NCBI RefSeq assembly: GCF_014636315.1
Contig: NZ_BMED01000002.1
Location: forward strand, 124,001 to 188,000
DNA length: 64,000 bases
Source: Parundibacterium terreum
GTDB taxonomy: Bacteria; Pseudomonadota; Gammaproteobacteria; Burkholderiales; Burkholderiaceae_D
Direction of reading: 5' to 3'
This document shows positions 37,743 through 46,674 of the stretch, in pieces. Under the pieces are notes generated by a model that did not search any database, was not told where the DNA came from, and saw nothing but the letters and a program-made list of their open reading frames with translations. Both the position numbers and the translations under genes were made by a program. Numbering within the stretch: the stretch's first letter is position 1; every line of letters starts with the position of its first letter.

Positions 37743-38767
37743 TACTTCCTCATCAAGCCAAGTTCAAAAGCCAGCTCCAGCCTGCGCCATGCCGCTTCGT
37801 CCGCAGGCAAGCCAAAACGCACACCGCGCGCAGCCTCCCTGAACAAACGTATCCAGATACCCTGCTCAGCCATGTGCTGCCACAACTGTTCCGCCTGCCC
37901 CTGCAAATCGGCATCGGAGCACCACTGAAATAAATCGGTTCCCGACGAGCGGTAGCCATGCTTTTTCAGCAGAGCGCGCAGGCGGTCACCCTGTTGTTGC
38001 AGGTATAGCCGCGTATCGTTTTGCCACGCCACATCTTTTAATGCGGCACAGGCGATCTGCTGCGCCGGGCCGCTAATGGTCCAGGGGCCCAGGTAATTTT
38101 CCAACTGCGCGAGAAGCGCTTCTTCTGCCGCAACAAAGCCCAGGCGCAACCCCGCCAGCCCAAAGAACTTCCCTACCGATCTCAGCACGATCAAGCCCGG
38201 CTTATCGGTGTAAGCGGCAATGCTGGCTCCGGGTAGCGTATCTGCAAAGGCTTCATCCACGACCAGCCAACCGCCCCGGCTTCGCAACTCATCGGCCCAG
38301 CGCATCAGGGTCTGCGGTTGCATGCCAGCACCGGTAGGATTATTCGGATTGCAGATGACAACGACGTCAGCGCTGGATACTGCCGCATCCAGGTCAGCAT
38401 AAGCCACTTCCCGGACTTGATGCAGATATTGATTACCGCGTTGATGAGCATGCTGCCGCCACTGATGCGCATGCTCGGCGTAGGATGGTGCGGACACAAG
38501 GACCCTGGACGCCGCCCGCAACCGCGGCAACGCTTGTATCGCGGCTTGTGTTCCAGCCACGGCCAGCATCCTTGGCGCACCATAAAAATCCTGTGCAGCG
38601 AGCACCAGCTCATCCGATTTTTCCGGCAAACGATGCCACGCATTTTCCGCCACCGGCGGTACAGGATAAAAACGCGGATTGATGCCGGTCGACAGATCTA
38701 TCCAGTCCTGCAAGGGACGGCCAAAGTGCCTGACTGCATCCGCCAGGTTGCCGCCATGTTCAAGCAT
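37742..38767 (-). CDS. cobD: Threonine-phosphate decarboxylase (CobD/CobC)
   Basis: 341 residues from ATG giving MLEHGGNLADAVRHFGRPLQ, with GGAG six bases before. PLP enzyme of the aminotransferase I/II fold that makes (R)-1-amino-2-propanol phosphate from threonine phosphate for the nucleotide loop of cobalamin. The lysine carrying PLP is K200 in RSVGKFFGLAGLRLGF. The family N-terminus DLSTGINPRFYPVP and CNPNNPTGAGM are present. It overlaps the cbiB stop by 8 bases. Confidence 0.94.
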   Translation of the reverse strand: MLEHGGNLADAVRHFGRPLQDWIDLSTGINPRFYPVPPVAENAWHRLPEKSDELVLAAQDFYGAPRMLAVAGTQAAIQALPRLRAASRVLVSAPSYAEHAHQWRQHAHQRGNQYLHQVREVAYADLDAAVSSADVVVICNPNNPTGAGMQPQTLMRWADELRSRGGWLVVDEAFADTLPGASIAAYTDKPGLIVLRSVGKFFGLAGLRLGFVAAEEALLAQLENYLGPWTISGPAQQIACAALKDVAWQNDTRLYLQQQGDRLRALLKKHGYRSSGTDLFQWCSDADLQGQAEQLWQHMAEQGIWIRLFREAARGVRFGLPADEAAWRRLELAFELGLMRK

Positions 38768-39734
38768 GTGCGCTCCCATTGAGTGCATTGAGTATCTTGG
38801 CCACCGCCACCAAAAACAGGACGCCAGTCCATAGCAGGCTGGCATTGAATACCAGGCGCCAGGCGCGCTGTATGTCTTTTGCGAGAGCTGGCTTGCCCTC
38901 ACCCAGCAAGGGCCTTTGTTCCAGCACACCGTCATAGATGGCCGCGCCACCCAGTGCAAGTTCCAGCGCACCGGCGCCGGCGGACATCACCGGCCCCGCA
39001 TTCGGGCTACTCCATTGCGGTGCCTGCTTGCGCCAGCATTGCCAGGCCAGCCGGGTGTTTCCCAGTGCAGCATACGACAAGGCAGTCAACCTGGCCGGTA
39101 TCCAGTTCAAGCCATCATCAATGCGCGCAGCAGCACAGCCGAACTTTAGAAAACGGGAAGTACGATAACCCCACATGGCGTCCAGTGTGTTGGACAGGCG
39201 GTACAGCACCGCACCGGCACCGCCAGCCACGACGAACCAGAAGATGGCGCCGAATACCGCATCGCAGCCGTTTTCCAGCAGCGACTCGACTGCCGCCTTG
39301 GAGATATCCTGTTCCTCTGCCTGCGCATTGTCACGGCTGACGATCATCGACGTAAGCTGCCTGGCATCTTCCAGATTGCCGGCTTCCAATGCCGCCTGTA
39401 TAGGCGCGGTATGCTCATGCAGGCTGCGCAGGCCTACGCAAAAATACAGCACTACCGCATGCAGGGCAGCTCCCAGCCACGGATTAAAGCGGATGGCCAG
39501 GATCACGATAATCTGAACGACAGCAACCAGAGGTAAAACCACAATACACCAGGCAAGCAGGCCAGTAAGGCGGCTTGCCGCGGCATGGTTAAGTTTCCCC
39601 TCCACCCATATTGCCAGCGTGCCAAAGCCTACTAGCGGATGCAAGCGCCTGGCTTCACCAAGTGCCAGGTCCAGCGCAATCCCGATGATGACGCACAATA
39701 CGATGCCGGTAAAAGACAGGCCCGCCAGCTCCAT
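38760..39734 (-). CDS. cbiB: Adenosylcobinamide-phosphate synthase
   Basis: 324 residues, integral membrane enzyme that attaches aminopropanol (phosphate) to adenosylcobyric acid. Family features: IALDLALGEARRLHPLVGFG at the start, RDNAQAEEQDISKAAVESLL with the ENGCDAVFGAIFWFVVAGGA helix, and NTLDAMWGYRTSRFLKFGCA. About five to seven hydrophobic segments. Its stop overlaps the cobD start. Confidence 0.95.
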   Translation of the reverse strand: MELAGLSFTGIVLCVIIGIALDLALGEARRLHPLVGFGTLAIWVEGKLNHAAASRLTGLLAWCIVVLPLVAVVQIIVILAIRFNPWLGAALHAVVLYFCVGLRSLHEHTAPIQAALEAGNLEDARQLTSMIVSRDNAQAEEQDISKAAVESLLENGCDAVFGAIFWFVVAGGAGAVLYRLSNTLDAMWGYRTSRFLKFGCAAARIDDGLNWIPARLTALSYAALGNTRLAWQCWRKQAPQWSSPNAGPVMSAGAGALELALGGAAIYDGVLEQRPLLGEGKPALAKDIQRAWRLVFNASLLWTGVLFLVAVAKILNALNGSAHA

Positions 39735-39738
39735 GATC

Positions 39739-40287
39739 TCAGCCCTTCAATGCCAGCGGCAAACCCGCTGCCACCAGGAATACGCGATCGCATGCCGCCG
39801 CGACGGCCTGGTTCAGACGTCCGGCTTCGTCGACAAACCAGCGCGACACCGCACCTTGCGGCACGATGCCCATGCCAACCTCGTTGGACACCAGGACCAC
39901 ATCACTCGTCACCTCCTGCAAAACCTGCAGAAATTGCGCGCGCTGCTGCGAGAAACTGTCCGGCGGATTGAGCTTGCCGACCTCGGGGTAATCGCGCTGT
40001 TCGGAAAACAGCAGGTTGGACAGCCAGACCGTCAGGCAATCTACCAATACCAGCGTGTGCGGCGTGGCATGCTGGCGTATCGCATCCGCGAGCGCAAGAT
40101 TTTGTTCCACGGTGATCCAGTTGGCCGGACGCTGCTGGCGGTGCAGCGCTATCCTCGCTTGCATTTCCTCATCGCCTGCTTGCGCGGTAGCGATATACAC
40201 CACGCGCTTGCCGGACTGCAGGGCCAGCTTTTCTGCATAGGAGCTCTTGCCAGAGCGTGCGCCGCCGAATACCAGGATGCGGCTCAT
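39739..40287 (-). CDS. cobU: Adenosylcobinamide kinase / guanylyltransferase
   Basis: 182 residues. Phosphorylates cobinamide and adds GMP, the step before CobS. The P-loop is GGARSGKSSYAEKLA near the start, and the family regions YIATAQAGDEEMQARIALHR and VLVDCLTVWLSNLLF are clear. SNEVGMGIVPQGAVSRWFVD lies in the C-terminal part. It overlaps cobB and is four bases from cbiB. Confidence 0.96.
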   Translation of the reverse strand: MSRILVFGGARSGKSSYAEKLALQSGKRVVYIATAQAGDEEMQARIALHRQQRPANWITVEQNLALADAIRQHATPHTLVLVDCLTVWLSNLLFSEQRDYPEVGKLNPPDSFSQQRAQFLQVLQEVTSDVVLVSNEVGMGIVPQGAVSRWFVDEAGRLNQAVAAACDRVFLVAAGLPLALKG

Positions 40288-41630
40288 GGCTTCCTCCGCA
40301 AAAACAGCGCAGCAGCCGCCTGCGGATTGGATGGAAAATAACTGTGAAAATAAGAAGCAGTCAGATTACCATCGCAGTAAACGGCCTCACCGGCTTCGCC
40401 ATCGGCGTGTTTTTGCGTATGCTTTTGCGTATACATTTGAGGCTGCATCGGGGTCTCGAAGCGGGAATAGTGGAAAGCGTGTCCGCGCAAGCTGCCTTGC
40501 GGCGTATTCCAGGCCTGCGCACCCAGCGCCGCCAGCCTGTTTTGCATGACCACCGTTCCCGGCAACAAGCCCAGCATGGGCCAGGTGGATTCCTGCTTAT
40601 CGACCAGCTTCTCTGTCAATACCATCATGCCGCCGCATTCTGCCAGTATCGGCATGCCTGCCGCATGAACCTTCCGCATGGACTGCTGCCAGCGTGATGC
40701 GCGAGCAAGTGCCTGCCCATGCAGTTCAGGATAGCCGCCGGGAAGATAAAGCGCATCGGCACCAGCCGGTACCGGCTCGTCATTCAAGGGCGAGAAAAAC
40801 ACCGGCTCCGCACCCAGTTCACGCAGGCAATCCAGATTAGCCGGATACAGGAAAGCAAACGCCGCGTCGCGTGCAATCGCAATGGTCCTGCCGGACAAAA
40901 GACTGGGGAGTATGGGTGCGGCTGGCGGGGAAAATACCAGCTTGGGCAAAGCGTCCCAAGCATCTAGATCCAACTCCAGCTGGTCGGCGAGGCGGTCCAA
41001 TATCTGCTCCAGCGCAACCACTTCATCAGGCAACACCAGGCCCAGATGCCGCTCCGGCAAGGCTTGCTGCTGCCTGGGCAGAGTGGCTATCAGTGGAATA
41101 TCGCGCATGGCTTCGGCGATCATCCTGGCGTGACCGGTGGAGGCAACCCGGTTGGCCACAACACCGGCTAATTGCACCGGGCCAAAATCGCGCAAGCCCA
41201 TCACTACTGCGCCCACCGTTTGCGCCATTGCCGACGCATCTACCACCGCCAGCACCGGCACGGCGAAGGCACGTGCCAGATCGGCGGAAGAAGGATTGCC
41301 GTCATACAGGCCCATTACGCCTTCTATCAGGATCACGTCTGCCTGTTGCGCGGCCTGAGCCAGCATCGCCTGCGATTGTTTCTGTCCTACCATCCACAGG
41401 TCCAGCGACTGCACAGCATGGCGGCTGGCACGTTCCAGCATCATGGGATCGATAAAGTCGGGCCCGGTCTTGAATACCCTGACCGATTTGCCTAGCCTTG
41501 CCAGTTTGCGTGCCAGCGCTGCCGTGCTGGTGGTCTTGCCTTGGCCAGATGCGATCGCGGAAACCAGCACGACGGTGACGGCACGCTCCGCGCCATGGGT
41601 GTCCATTGCGGCCATTGCAGTCATTACCAT
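40284..41630 (-). CDS. cobB: Cobyrinate a,c-diamide synthase
   Basis: 448 residues. Amidates cobyrinate at positions a and c. N-terminal ATPase with VSAIASGQGKTTSTAALARK and KTGPDFIDPMMLE; the triad glutaminase domain has LYLPGGYPELHGQALAR and the cysteine nucleophile in ILAECGGMMVLTEKL. A short His/Gln/Lys repeat (YTQKHTQKHADGEAGEA) precedes the final glutaminase part FHSYFPSNP. Its ATG overlaps the cobO stop. Substrate is likely a salvaged corrinoid since no ring-synthesis genes are in the window. Confidence 0.95.
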   Translation of the reverse strand: MVMTAMAAMDTHGAERAVTVVLVSAIASGQGKTTSTAALARKLARLGKSVRVFKTGPDFIDPMMLERASRHAVQSLDLWMVGQKQSQAMLAQAAQQADVILIEGVMGLYDGNPSSADLARAFAVPVLAVVDASAMAQTVGAVVMGLRDFGPVQLAGVVANRVASTGHARMIAEAMRDIPLIATLPRQQQALPERHLGLVLPDEVVALEQILDRLADQLELDLDAWDALPKLVFSPPAAPILPSLLSGRTIAIARDAAFAFLYPANLDCLRELGAEPVFFSPLNDEPVPAGADALYLPGGYPELHGQALARASRWQQSMRKVHAAGMPILAECGGMMVLTEKLVDKQESTWPMLGLLPGTVVMQNRLAALGAQAWNTPQGSLRGHAFHYSRFETPMQPQMYTQKHTQKHADGEAGEAVYCDGNLTASYFHSYFPSNPQAAAALFLRRKP

Positions 41631-42331
41631 TCCACCCCTGCCTGCGCAGCGATACCGTCCTTGAATGCATGCTTGACCACCTGCATCTCCGTAACGGTGT
41701 CTGCAATATCAATCAGTTCTTGCGGTGCGCCGCGCCCGGTCACGACCGCGTGCTGCATTTCCGGCCTGGCATCCAGGTCGGCGATCACCTGCTGCACATC
41801 CAGATAGTGGTACTTCAGCGCGATATTCAATTCATCCAGCAACACCAGACCTATGCTTGGATCGCTTAAAAAGCGCCGCGCCTGTTCCCAGGCCAGCTGT
41901 GCCTTGGCGATATCCCGCTCCCTGTCCTGGGTTTCCCAGGTATAGCCTTCACCCATCGCGTGAAAACTGACTTCGTCAGGAAAGCGGCGCAGAAACATTT
42001 CCTCGCCGGTGGACATTGCTCCTTTGATGAATTGCACGACGCCGACTTTCTTGCCGTGCCCCATCGCGCGCATGACCATCCCGAAACCGCTGGAGCTTTT
42101 GCCCTTGCCATTGCCGGTGTTCACCAGCAATACGCCGGTCTGCCGTTGCGCCGCCTGGATTTTTTGATCGACAACTTCCTTTTTGCGCTGCATGCGCCGC
42201 TGGTGGCGGGTATTCATATTATCTGCGTTGTCGGCGTTATCGGCGTTATCGGCGTTATCGGCGCTGCCTGGGCTATTCTGGTCCATATCGGTCTTGTCAA
42301 TGTTGTGGAAGGAAAACTGTCTGGCTTCCAT
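41624..42331 (-). CDS. cobO: Cob(I)alamin adenosyltransferase (CobO/BtuR type)
   Basis: 235 residues. Adds the adenosyl group to cob(I)alamin. The P-loop VNTGNGKGKSSSGFGM, VVQFIKGAMSTGEEMFLRRF, and LLDELNIALKYHYLD are family signatures. The N-terminus before MNTRHQRRMQRKKEV is unusual: a tract of Asp-Asn-Ala repeats (about residues 24-38), encoded by a 9-bp tandem repeat. The start is uncertain: this ATG overlaps btuD by 35 bases; ATGs at 42286 (clear of btuD) and 42217 are alternatives without good ribosome sites. Confidence 0.92.
   Translation of the reverse strand: MEARQFSFHNIDKTDMDQNSPGSADNADNADNADNADNMNTRHQRRMQRKKEVVDQKIQAAQRQTGVLLVNTGNGKGKSSSGFGMVMRAMGHGKKVGVVQFIKGAMSTGEEMFLRRFPDEVSFHAMGEGYTWETQDRERDIAKAQLAWEQARRFLSDPSIGLVLLDELNIALKYHYLDVQQVIADLDARPEMQHAVVTGRGAPQELIDIADTVTEMQVVKHAFKDGIAAQAGVEW
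42225..42269. repeat. 9-bp tandem repeat in the 5' part of cobO
   Basis: Three identical units (GCGTTATCG at 42234, 42243, 42252), flanked by one near-copy on each side (GCGTTGTCG and GCGCTGCCT). On the coding strand it makes Asp-Asn-Ala repeats in the CobO N-terminus; the unit number could vary without shifting frame. Confidence 0.85.
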
Positions 42332-43058
42332 GCTGGAACATCTCTATAGGATGCCCCAGGCACAGGCTCAGCCGTTCCGCCGTCATGATCTCTGCTGCCG
42401 GTCCCGCTTGCCAGCTACCGTCGCCCATCAACAGCAATGCATGGGTCGCTATACGGTAGGCCAGGTTCAGGTCATGGCTGACCATGACGACCGCTTTTTG
42501 CTCCTGGTCGCAAAGGCGGGCAAATAATTGCATCACGCTGATCTGGTGCGCGAGATCCAGCGCATTTGCCGGTTCATCCAGCAGCATCAGGCCAGCCTCT
42601 TGCGCCAGCAAGGCGGCAATGGCCACCCTCTGCCGCTCGCCACCGGACAGGCTGCGCACATCCCTGTCGGCAAGATCGGCCACGTCCATTTCCTGCAAAG
42701 CCTTGCGAGCCAGCCCCATGTCTTCGCTGGATTCCCAATAGCGGCTGTCCTGATAAGGATGGCGCGCGCTCAATACCGTTTCTATCGCGGTGTAGGCAAA
42801 GGCATCTACCCGCCCCTGCGCAAGAAAAGAACGCTCACGTGCCAGCGCCGGCAGCGACCAGTCGCCGATATCCTTGTCATGCATCTGTACCTGGCCGGAA
42901 TCGATATCGCGCAAGCCGGCTAGCGTACGCAGCAAGGTACTTTTTCCGGCGCCATTGCGGCCGATCACGCACCAGCATTCACCGGGCAAGACTTGCCAAT
43001 CCAGATTTTTGAGCAGGCAACGCTTGCCCACATAGAGATCGAGCTTACTTGTACGCAT
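42297..43058 (-). CDS. btuD: Cobalamin ABC transporter ATP-binding protein BtuD
   Basis: 253 residues. Walker A: VIGRNGAGKSTLLRTLAGL; signature LSGGERQRVAIAALLAQEAG; Walker B with LMLLDEPANALDLAHQI; H-loop VVMVSHDLNLAY. The start ATG shares bases with the btuC stop (ATGA). It powers cobalamin import by BtuC. The gene overlaps the 5' end of cobO. Confidence 0.94.
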   Translation of the reverse strand: MRTSKLDLYVGKRCLLKNLDWQVLPGECWCVIGRNGAGKSTLLRTLAGLRDIDSGQVQMHDKDIGDWSLPALARERSFLAQGRVDAFAYTAIETVLSARHPYQDSRYWESSEDMGLARKALQEMDVADLADRDVRSLSGGERQRVAIAALLAQEAGLMLLDEPANALDLAHQISVMQLFARLCDQEQKAVVMVSHDLNLAYRIATHALLLMGDGSWQAGPAAEIMTAERLSLCLGHPIEMFQHGSQTVFLPQH

Positions 43059-44110
43059 CAACGTCTTCTCAACTGGTGGAGCTGCAACAGGAAAACCGGC
43101 ACACCGATGATTGCGGTAATAACACCCACGGGCAATTGCTGCGGCGCGAGTACGCTGCGTGCCAAAGTATCCGCCAGCACCAGGAAACTGCCGCCCGCCA
43201 GGCTCGCTGCCGGTATCAGCAAGCGGTGATCCGGCCCCCAGGCAAAGCGGCAGGCATGCGGCATGATCAGGCCGACAAAACCTATGCTGCCTGCGCTACT
43301 GACAGCGCTCGCTGTCAGCAAGGCCGAACAGAAAAACAATGCCTGGCGCAAGCTGCCTACCTTGATGCCCAGCGTGCTGGCATTGTCCGCATGCATCGCA
43401 GCGATATTGATGGCGCGCGCCATGCGGATGGAAAACGCCAGTACGGCAAGCAGGATGATCCACGACAGATAGCGTGGCTGCGTCGTGGATAAATCTCCTA
43501 TCATCCAGAACACCATGCCGCGCATGCGGCTATCCGGCGCGATCGACAGCATCAGGCTGACCAGCGCACCGCAACCGGAGGCGATGATCACGCCGGTCAA
43601 CAGCAGAAGCGGTGCATTGCCTTCCGAGCTGCCGCTGCCGCGCAGGTCGCGGTAAGCCAGTGCAAACAGCAGCATCGCGACAGCAATGGCACCTGCAAAT
43701 GCAGCGAGGTCCACCATCCAGGCTGCCCCGAGAAACAGTATAGTTGCCAGCGCGCCCACCGAGGCGCCGCCGGAGATGCCAAGCACATAGGGCTCGGCCA
43801 GGGGATTGCGCAACAGCGCCTGCATCAATACGCCAGTGAGCGCCAGCGTTGCGCCGACCACAAAGCCGGACAAGGCTCGTCCCAGGCGCAACTCCAGCAG
43901 GGTTGCCGCCAGCGTGGAAGGCTTGCCATGCAGGATATCGACGAACGCTTGGAATAATTCGCCGGTCGACAGCGAAATAGAGCCGACCAGGCAAGCGATC
44001 AAAATGCTGGCTACAGAAAGCACCGCCAGCGTGGACAAAATAAGGAAGGCGCGGCTGGAAGAATTCGCCTGAGCCGGAATGCGTGCGCTGGCAGTAGAAA
44101 CAATAGGCAC
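43058..44110 (-). CDS. btuC: Cobalamin ABC transporter permease BtuC (FecCD family)
   Basis: 350 residues from a GTG start with AAAGG about seven bases upstream. About ten membrane helices; the FecCD/BtuC motif LRLGRALSGFVVGATLALTG with ALLRNPLAEPYVLGISGGAS is obvious (in segments), and GSIGFVGLIMPHACRF precedes the coupling region. First gene of the long B12 assembly operon, separated from btuB by a terminator-like hairpin, so it may have its own promoter or rely on read-through. Confidence 0.94.
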   Translation of the reverse strand: MPIVSTASARIPAQANSSSRAFLILSTLAVLSVASILIACLVGSISLSTGELFQAFVDILHGKPSTLAATLLELRLGRALSGFVVGATLALTGVLMQALLRNPLAEPYVLGISGGASVGALATILFLGAAWMVDLAAFAGAIAVAMLLFALAYRDLRGSGSSEGNAPLLLLTGVIIASGCGALVSLMLSIAPDSRMRGMVFWMIGDLSTTQPRYLSWIILLAVLAFSIRMARAINIAAMHADNASTLGIKVGSLRQALFFCSALLTASAVSSAGSIGFVGLIMPHACRFAWGPDHRLLIPAASLAGGSFLVLADTLARSVLAPQQLPVGVITAIIGVPVFLLQLHQLRRR

Positions 44111-44220
44111 AATCAGCCTTTGTGAAATGAGCGATATGGACGTCTATACAGTCTAGGGAACGTAGGAACTGTACGGATTAAAACGAGCTTACACCTGAAT
44201 TAAATCAGGGGCAAAACGAT

Positions 44221-44255
44221 CTTGGGCCCGGTAAAAAAATCAAACCGGGCCCAAG
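44221..44255 (-). terminator. Terminator-like hairpin after btuB
   Basis: Perfect 12-bp inverted repeat CTTGGGCCCGGT/ACCGGGCCCAAG with an 11-base loop. On the minus strand it is followed by ATCGTTTTGCCCC, a modest T-run. It lies between the btuB stop and the btuC start and could end or dampen transcription entering the btuC operon. Confidence 0.7.
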
Positions 44256-44283
44256 GTGTGCTACCAGCTATGCTGCCGGTCTA

Positions 44284-46155
44284 TTACTTGAAACCGTAGT
44301 TCAGGCCAACATAGACATTCGAACCCATGGAATTATAGTTCTTTGCCAGTTGATAGTCTTTATCCAGCACATTGTTCCAGCGGCCAATGACAGACCAGCT
44401 AGGTGCGATGTCGTAGGTTGCGTACAGGTTCAGCAGGCTATAACCGCCCAGGACCTTTTTGTTCGCAGCATCGTCAAAACGCTTGTCGGAGAATGTAGTC
44501 TCTACGCCCACTTTGGCTTTTGCAATAGTGTATTCCGCAGCGATGTTGCCGTGCTGTTTGGCACGGCGAGCCAATTGCTTGCCTGTCGTATCATCCTTGG
44601 GATCCTGGATATCCAGCGAACCGCGCAAGCTCAGGTCGCCGAACTTGGTGGAGCCGCCTATCGTCAGGCCGGACAAGGTTGCTTTTTCTACGTTGTACGC
44701 GCAGCCGAAAGGATGGGTATCTTGTTGTACCGGGCAAACATTGGTGCTGACCAGCAGGTCAGTCAGCTTGTTCTGGTAGTACACAGCGCTCAACTGCGTG
44801 TCGCCCAGTTCATAGTAGATGCCGACTTCTGCATTCTTGCCTTTTTCCGGTTTATTGCTGGCAATACCGAAACCTGGATAGTACAACTCGTTGTATGTCG
44901 GAGCACGGAAGCTGGTACCGTAGCTGGCATTGACGCGCAATGCATCGTTGATGCGATAGCCGTAGGCAATGCTGCCGGTGGTATTGGAGCCATACACGGA
45001 GCTGTCGTCATAACGCACGCTGGCGCTAGCCAGGTGGGCGCCGCTTTTCATCACATACGATGCAGCGAAAGAATCGGTTGTACGTTTGCCGTTGAGGCCG
45101 ACTGTTGTAGTCTCCACTTTTTCTTCGCGGTTTTCATACATCAGTTGCAGCACATCCTTGCCGAACATCAGATCACTCTGGATGTTGAAGGTGTCTTGCT
45201 CGGTATTGATCTGGCTCTTGCCATAGGACGCGTCAGTAAAGGATTTGTCCTTGGCTTGTGCGTACTGGGTCTTCACTGTCCAGTTGTCGGCCAGCTTGTT
45301 CTTGCTGTACACAGCCAGTGTTTGCAGGTCTTGCTGCGTGCGGTCGTCATAGCCTGGACCTGCATCAAACTGCGCTTTCAGGCGGCTTTGCAACAGATTC
45401 AGACCGAGTTCCTGGCCCTTTGACCATTCATAGGCAAGGCGGCCGCTGACGCTATCCAGCTTGTAGCCGTCTTTATCCGGGTTATAGGTAAAAGCGCCTG
45501 CAGCAGGCGTGCTGGCAGAAAAGCCGTCTGCTTCTTCATGCGCGACATTCAAGGCGAAACTGAAGCGGCTATCCAGCGCGCCGGAAATGCCGGCATCAGC
45601 CTTGCGCAAGCCATAAGTGCCGGCGCCAACGGATGCCGTTGGGGTAATGGCCGAGCTGCCTTTTTTAGTAAAGACCTGGATCACGCCGCCAATCGCATCC
45701 GCACCGTACAGGCTGCTCAGCGGGCCATAAACGATTTCGATGCGCTCAATCTGGGACAAAGGAATAGTCGACCAGGTTGCGCCGCCCGTGGTGGAGGAAC
45801 CGATACGCACGCCATCTACCAGCACGACGTTTTGTGCGTTGCTGGTACCGCGGATGAACACGGAAGAAGTCGTGCCGGGGCCACCATTATGCGTCACCTC
45901 AACACCGCGCTGCTTTTGCAGCAGATCGACCAGCGAAGATGCGCCGGATTTGGCGATTTCATCTGCAGTGATAACGACGTTATCTGCCAGTACATCCTTG
46001 GCAGCCTGGGCCTGGCGGCCGGCTGTCAGGACAACGGCTTCTGCAGTGCCGGTGTCTGCGGCAAATGCTGATGCAGGAAAAAGGGAGGCAACAGCCAGGC
46101 TGATGGCGAGCGGCTTCAGCGCTGAAATAGCGCGGCGAGAAACAATAGAGGTCAT
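44284..46155 (-). CDS. btuB: Vitamin B12 outer-membrane receptor BtuB
   Basis: 623 residues from the ATG that gives MTSIVSRRAISALKPLAISL; the open frame upstream covers the riboswitch and is not coding. Signal peptide to about residue 32 (ASLFPASAFAADT). Plug: SSLVDLLQKQRGVEVTHNGG, SSVFIRGTSNAQNVVLVDGV, and RIEIVYGPLSSLYGADAIGG. The barrel ends in VYVGLNYGFK, where the last residue is Lys rather than the usual Phe. Controlled by the cobalamin riboswitch upstream. Confidence 0.93.
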   Translation of the reverse strand: MTSIVSRRAISALKPLAISLAVASLFPASAFAADTGTAEAVVLTAGRQAQAAKDVLADNVVITADEIAKSGASSLVDLLQKQRGVEVTHNGGPGTTSSVFIRGTSNAQNVVLVDGVRIGSSTTGGATWSTIPLSQIERIEIVYGPLSSLYGADAIGGVIQVFTKKGSSAITPTASVGAGTYGLRKADAGISGALDSRFSFALNVAHEEADGFSASTPAAGAFTYNPDKDGYKLDSVSGRLAYEWSKGQELGLNLLQSRLKAQFDAGPGYDDRTQQDLQTLAVYSKNKLADNWTVKTQYAQAKDKSFTDASYGKSQINTEQDTFNIQSDLMFGKDVLQLMYENREEKVETTTVGLNGKRTTDSFAASYVMKSGAHLASASVRYDDSSVYGSNTTGSIAYGYRINDALRVNASYGTSFRAPTYNELYYPGFGIASNKPEKGKNAEVGIYYELGDTQLSAVYYQNKLTDLLVSTNVCPVQQDTHPFGCAYNVEKATLSGLTIGGSTKFGDLSLRGSLDIQDPKDDTTGKQLARRAKQHGNIAAEYTIAKAKVGVETTFSDKRFDDAANKKVLGGYSLLNLYATYDIAPSWSVIGRWNNVLDKDYQLAKNYNSMGSNVYVGLNYGFK

Positions 46156-46320
46156 GATAGCTACAATAAAGGGCAACCAGCCAACGTCCCCGCAGGCTGG
46201 ATTGAACAAAAGCACCGCGATCAATCCCATTACCATTACGCGCTGCATTTTTAAAACGCAGCATCTGGCAATGAGGTGTCGTAGGGAGAGTTTCCCGTCG
46301 GCGGTACTTTCACCTATTCT

Positions 46321-46544
46321 GGCCGGTATCCGGGCTAACAAGTATGGCCATCCGACCTTCCCATGCAAACTGCACAGTGGTATTGGAGAGAGCTTGCCTG
46401 TCGCCTTCAAAAAAACACGGAAGACTGACAAGGCACTTGTACACCGTTGCGGGGGCAGCACACATTATGCAAATCGCAGAAGCCTGCGTGAAGATGCACT
46501 GTGTTTCCCGTTTAACCGCAGACATGAATATGTCCGCGAGCACC
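46321..46544 (-). ncRNA. Cobalamin (adenosylcobalamin) riboswitch
   Basis: On the minus strand the landmarks appear in order: GGTGCTCGCGGAC (P2-like start), GGGAAACACAGTGC, GCTGCCCCCGCAAC, then CCACTGTGCAG...GCATGGGAAGG and GCCCGGATACCGGCC at the 3' end, in the place of the B12 box. Spacing and the GCCCCCGCAAC block match cobalamin leaders closely. It lies about 165 bases before the btuB start and should repress btuB when adenosylcobalamin is high. Confidence 0.93.
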
Positions 46545-46555
46545 AAAACCCCGCC

Positions 46556-46584
46556 ATTTTATAGACTCTTGGGCTGAGTATCAA
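46556..46584 (-). promoter_or_regulatory. Sigma-70 promoter of the btuB riboswitch transcript
   Basis: Minus strand: TTGATA (46579-46584), 17-base spacer, TAAAAT (46556-46561, within TATAAAAT). The start site would fall a few bases before the first riboswitch stem. Confidence 0.7.
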
Positions 46585-46674
46585 GGCAAGCCGCACTACT
46601 CATGCAACACAGGAATGTTGAGCGATGAAAAAACTTCCCGCTTGGGCATCAATGAAAATATCAATTCAACAACG

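Noticed and set aside
44110-44283. A second cobalamin riboswitch ahead of btuC
   Set aside because: I looked for GCCCCCGCAAC and CCACTGTGCA-type blocks and found none; only a terminator-like hairpin.
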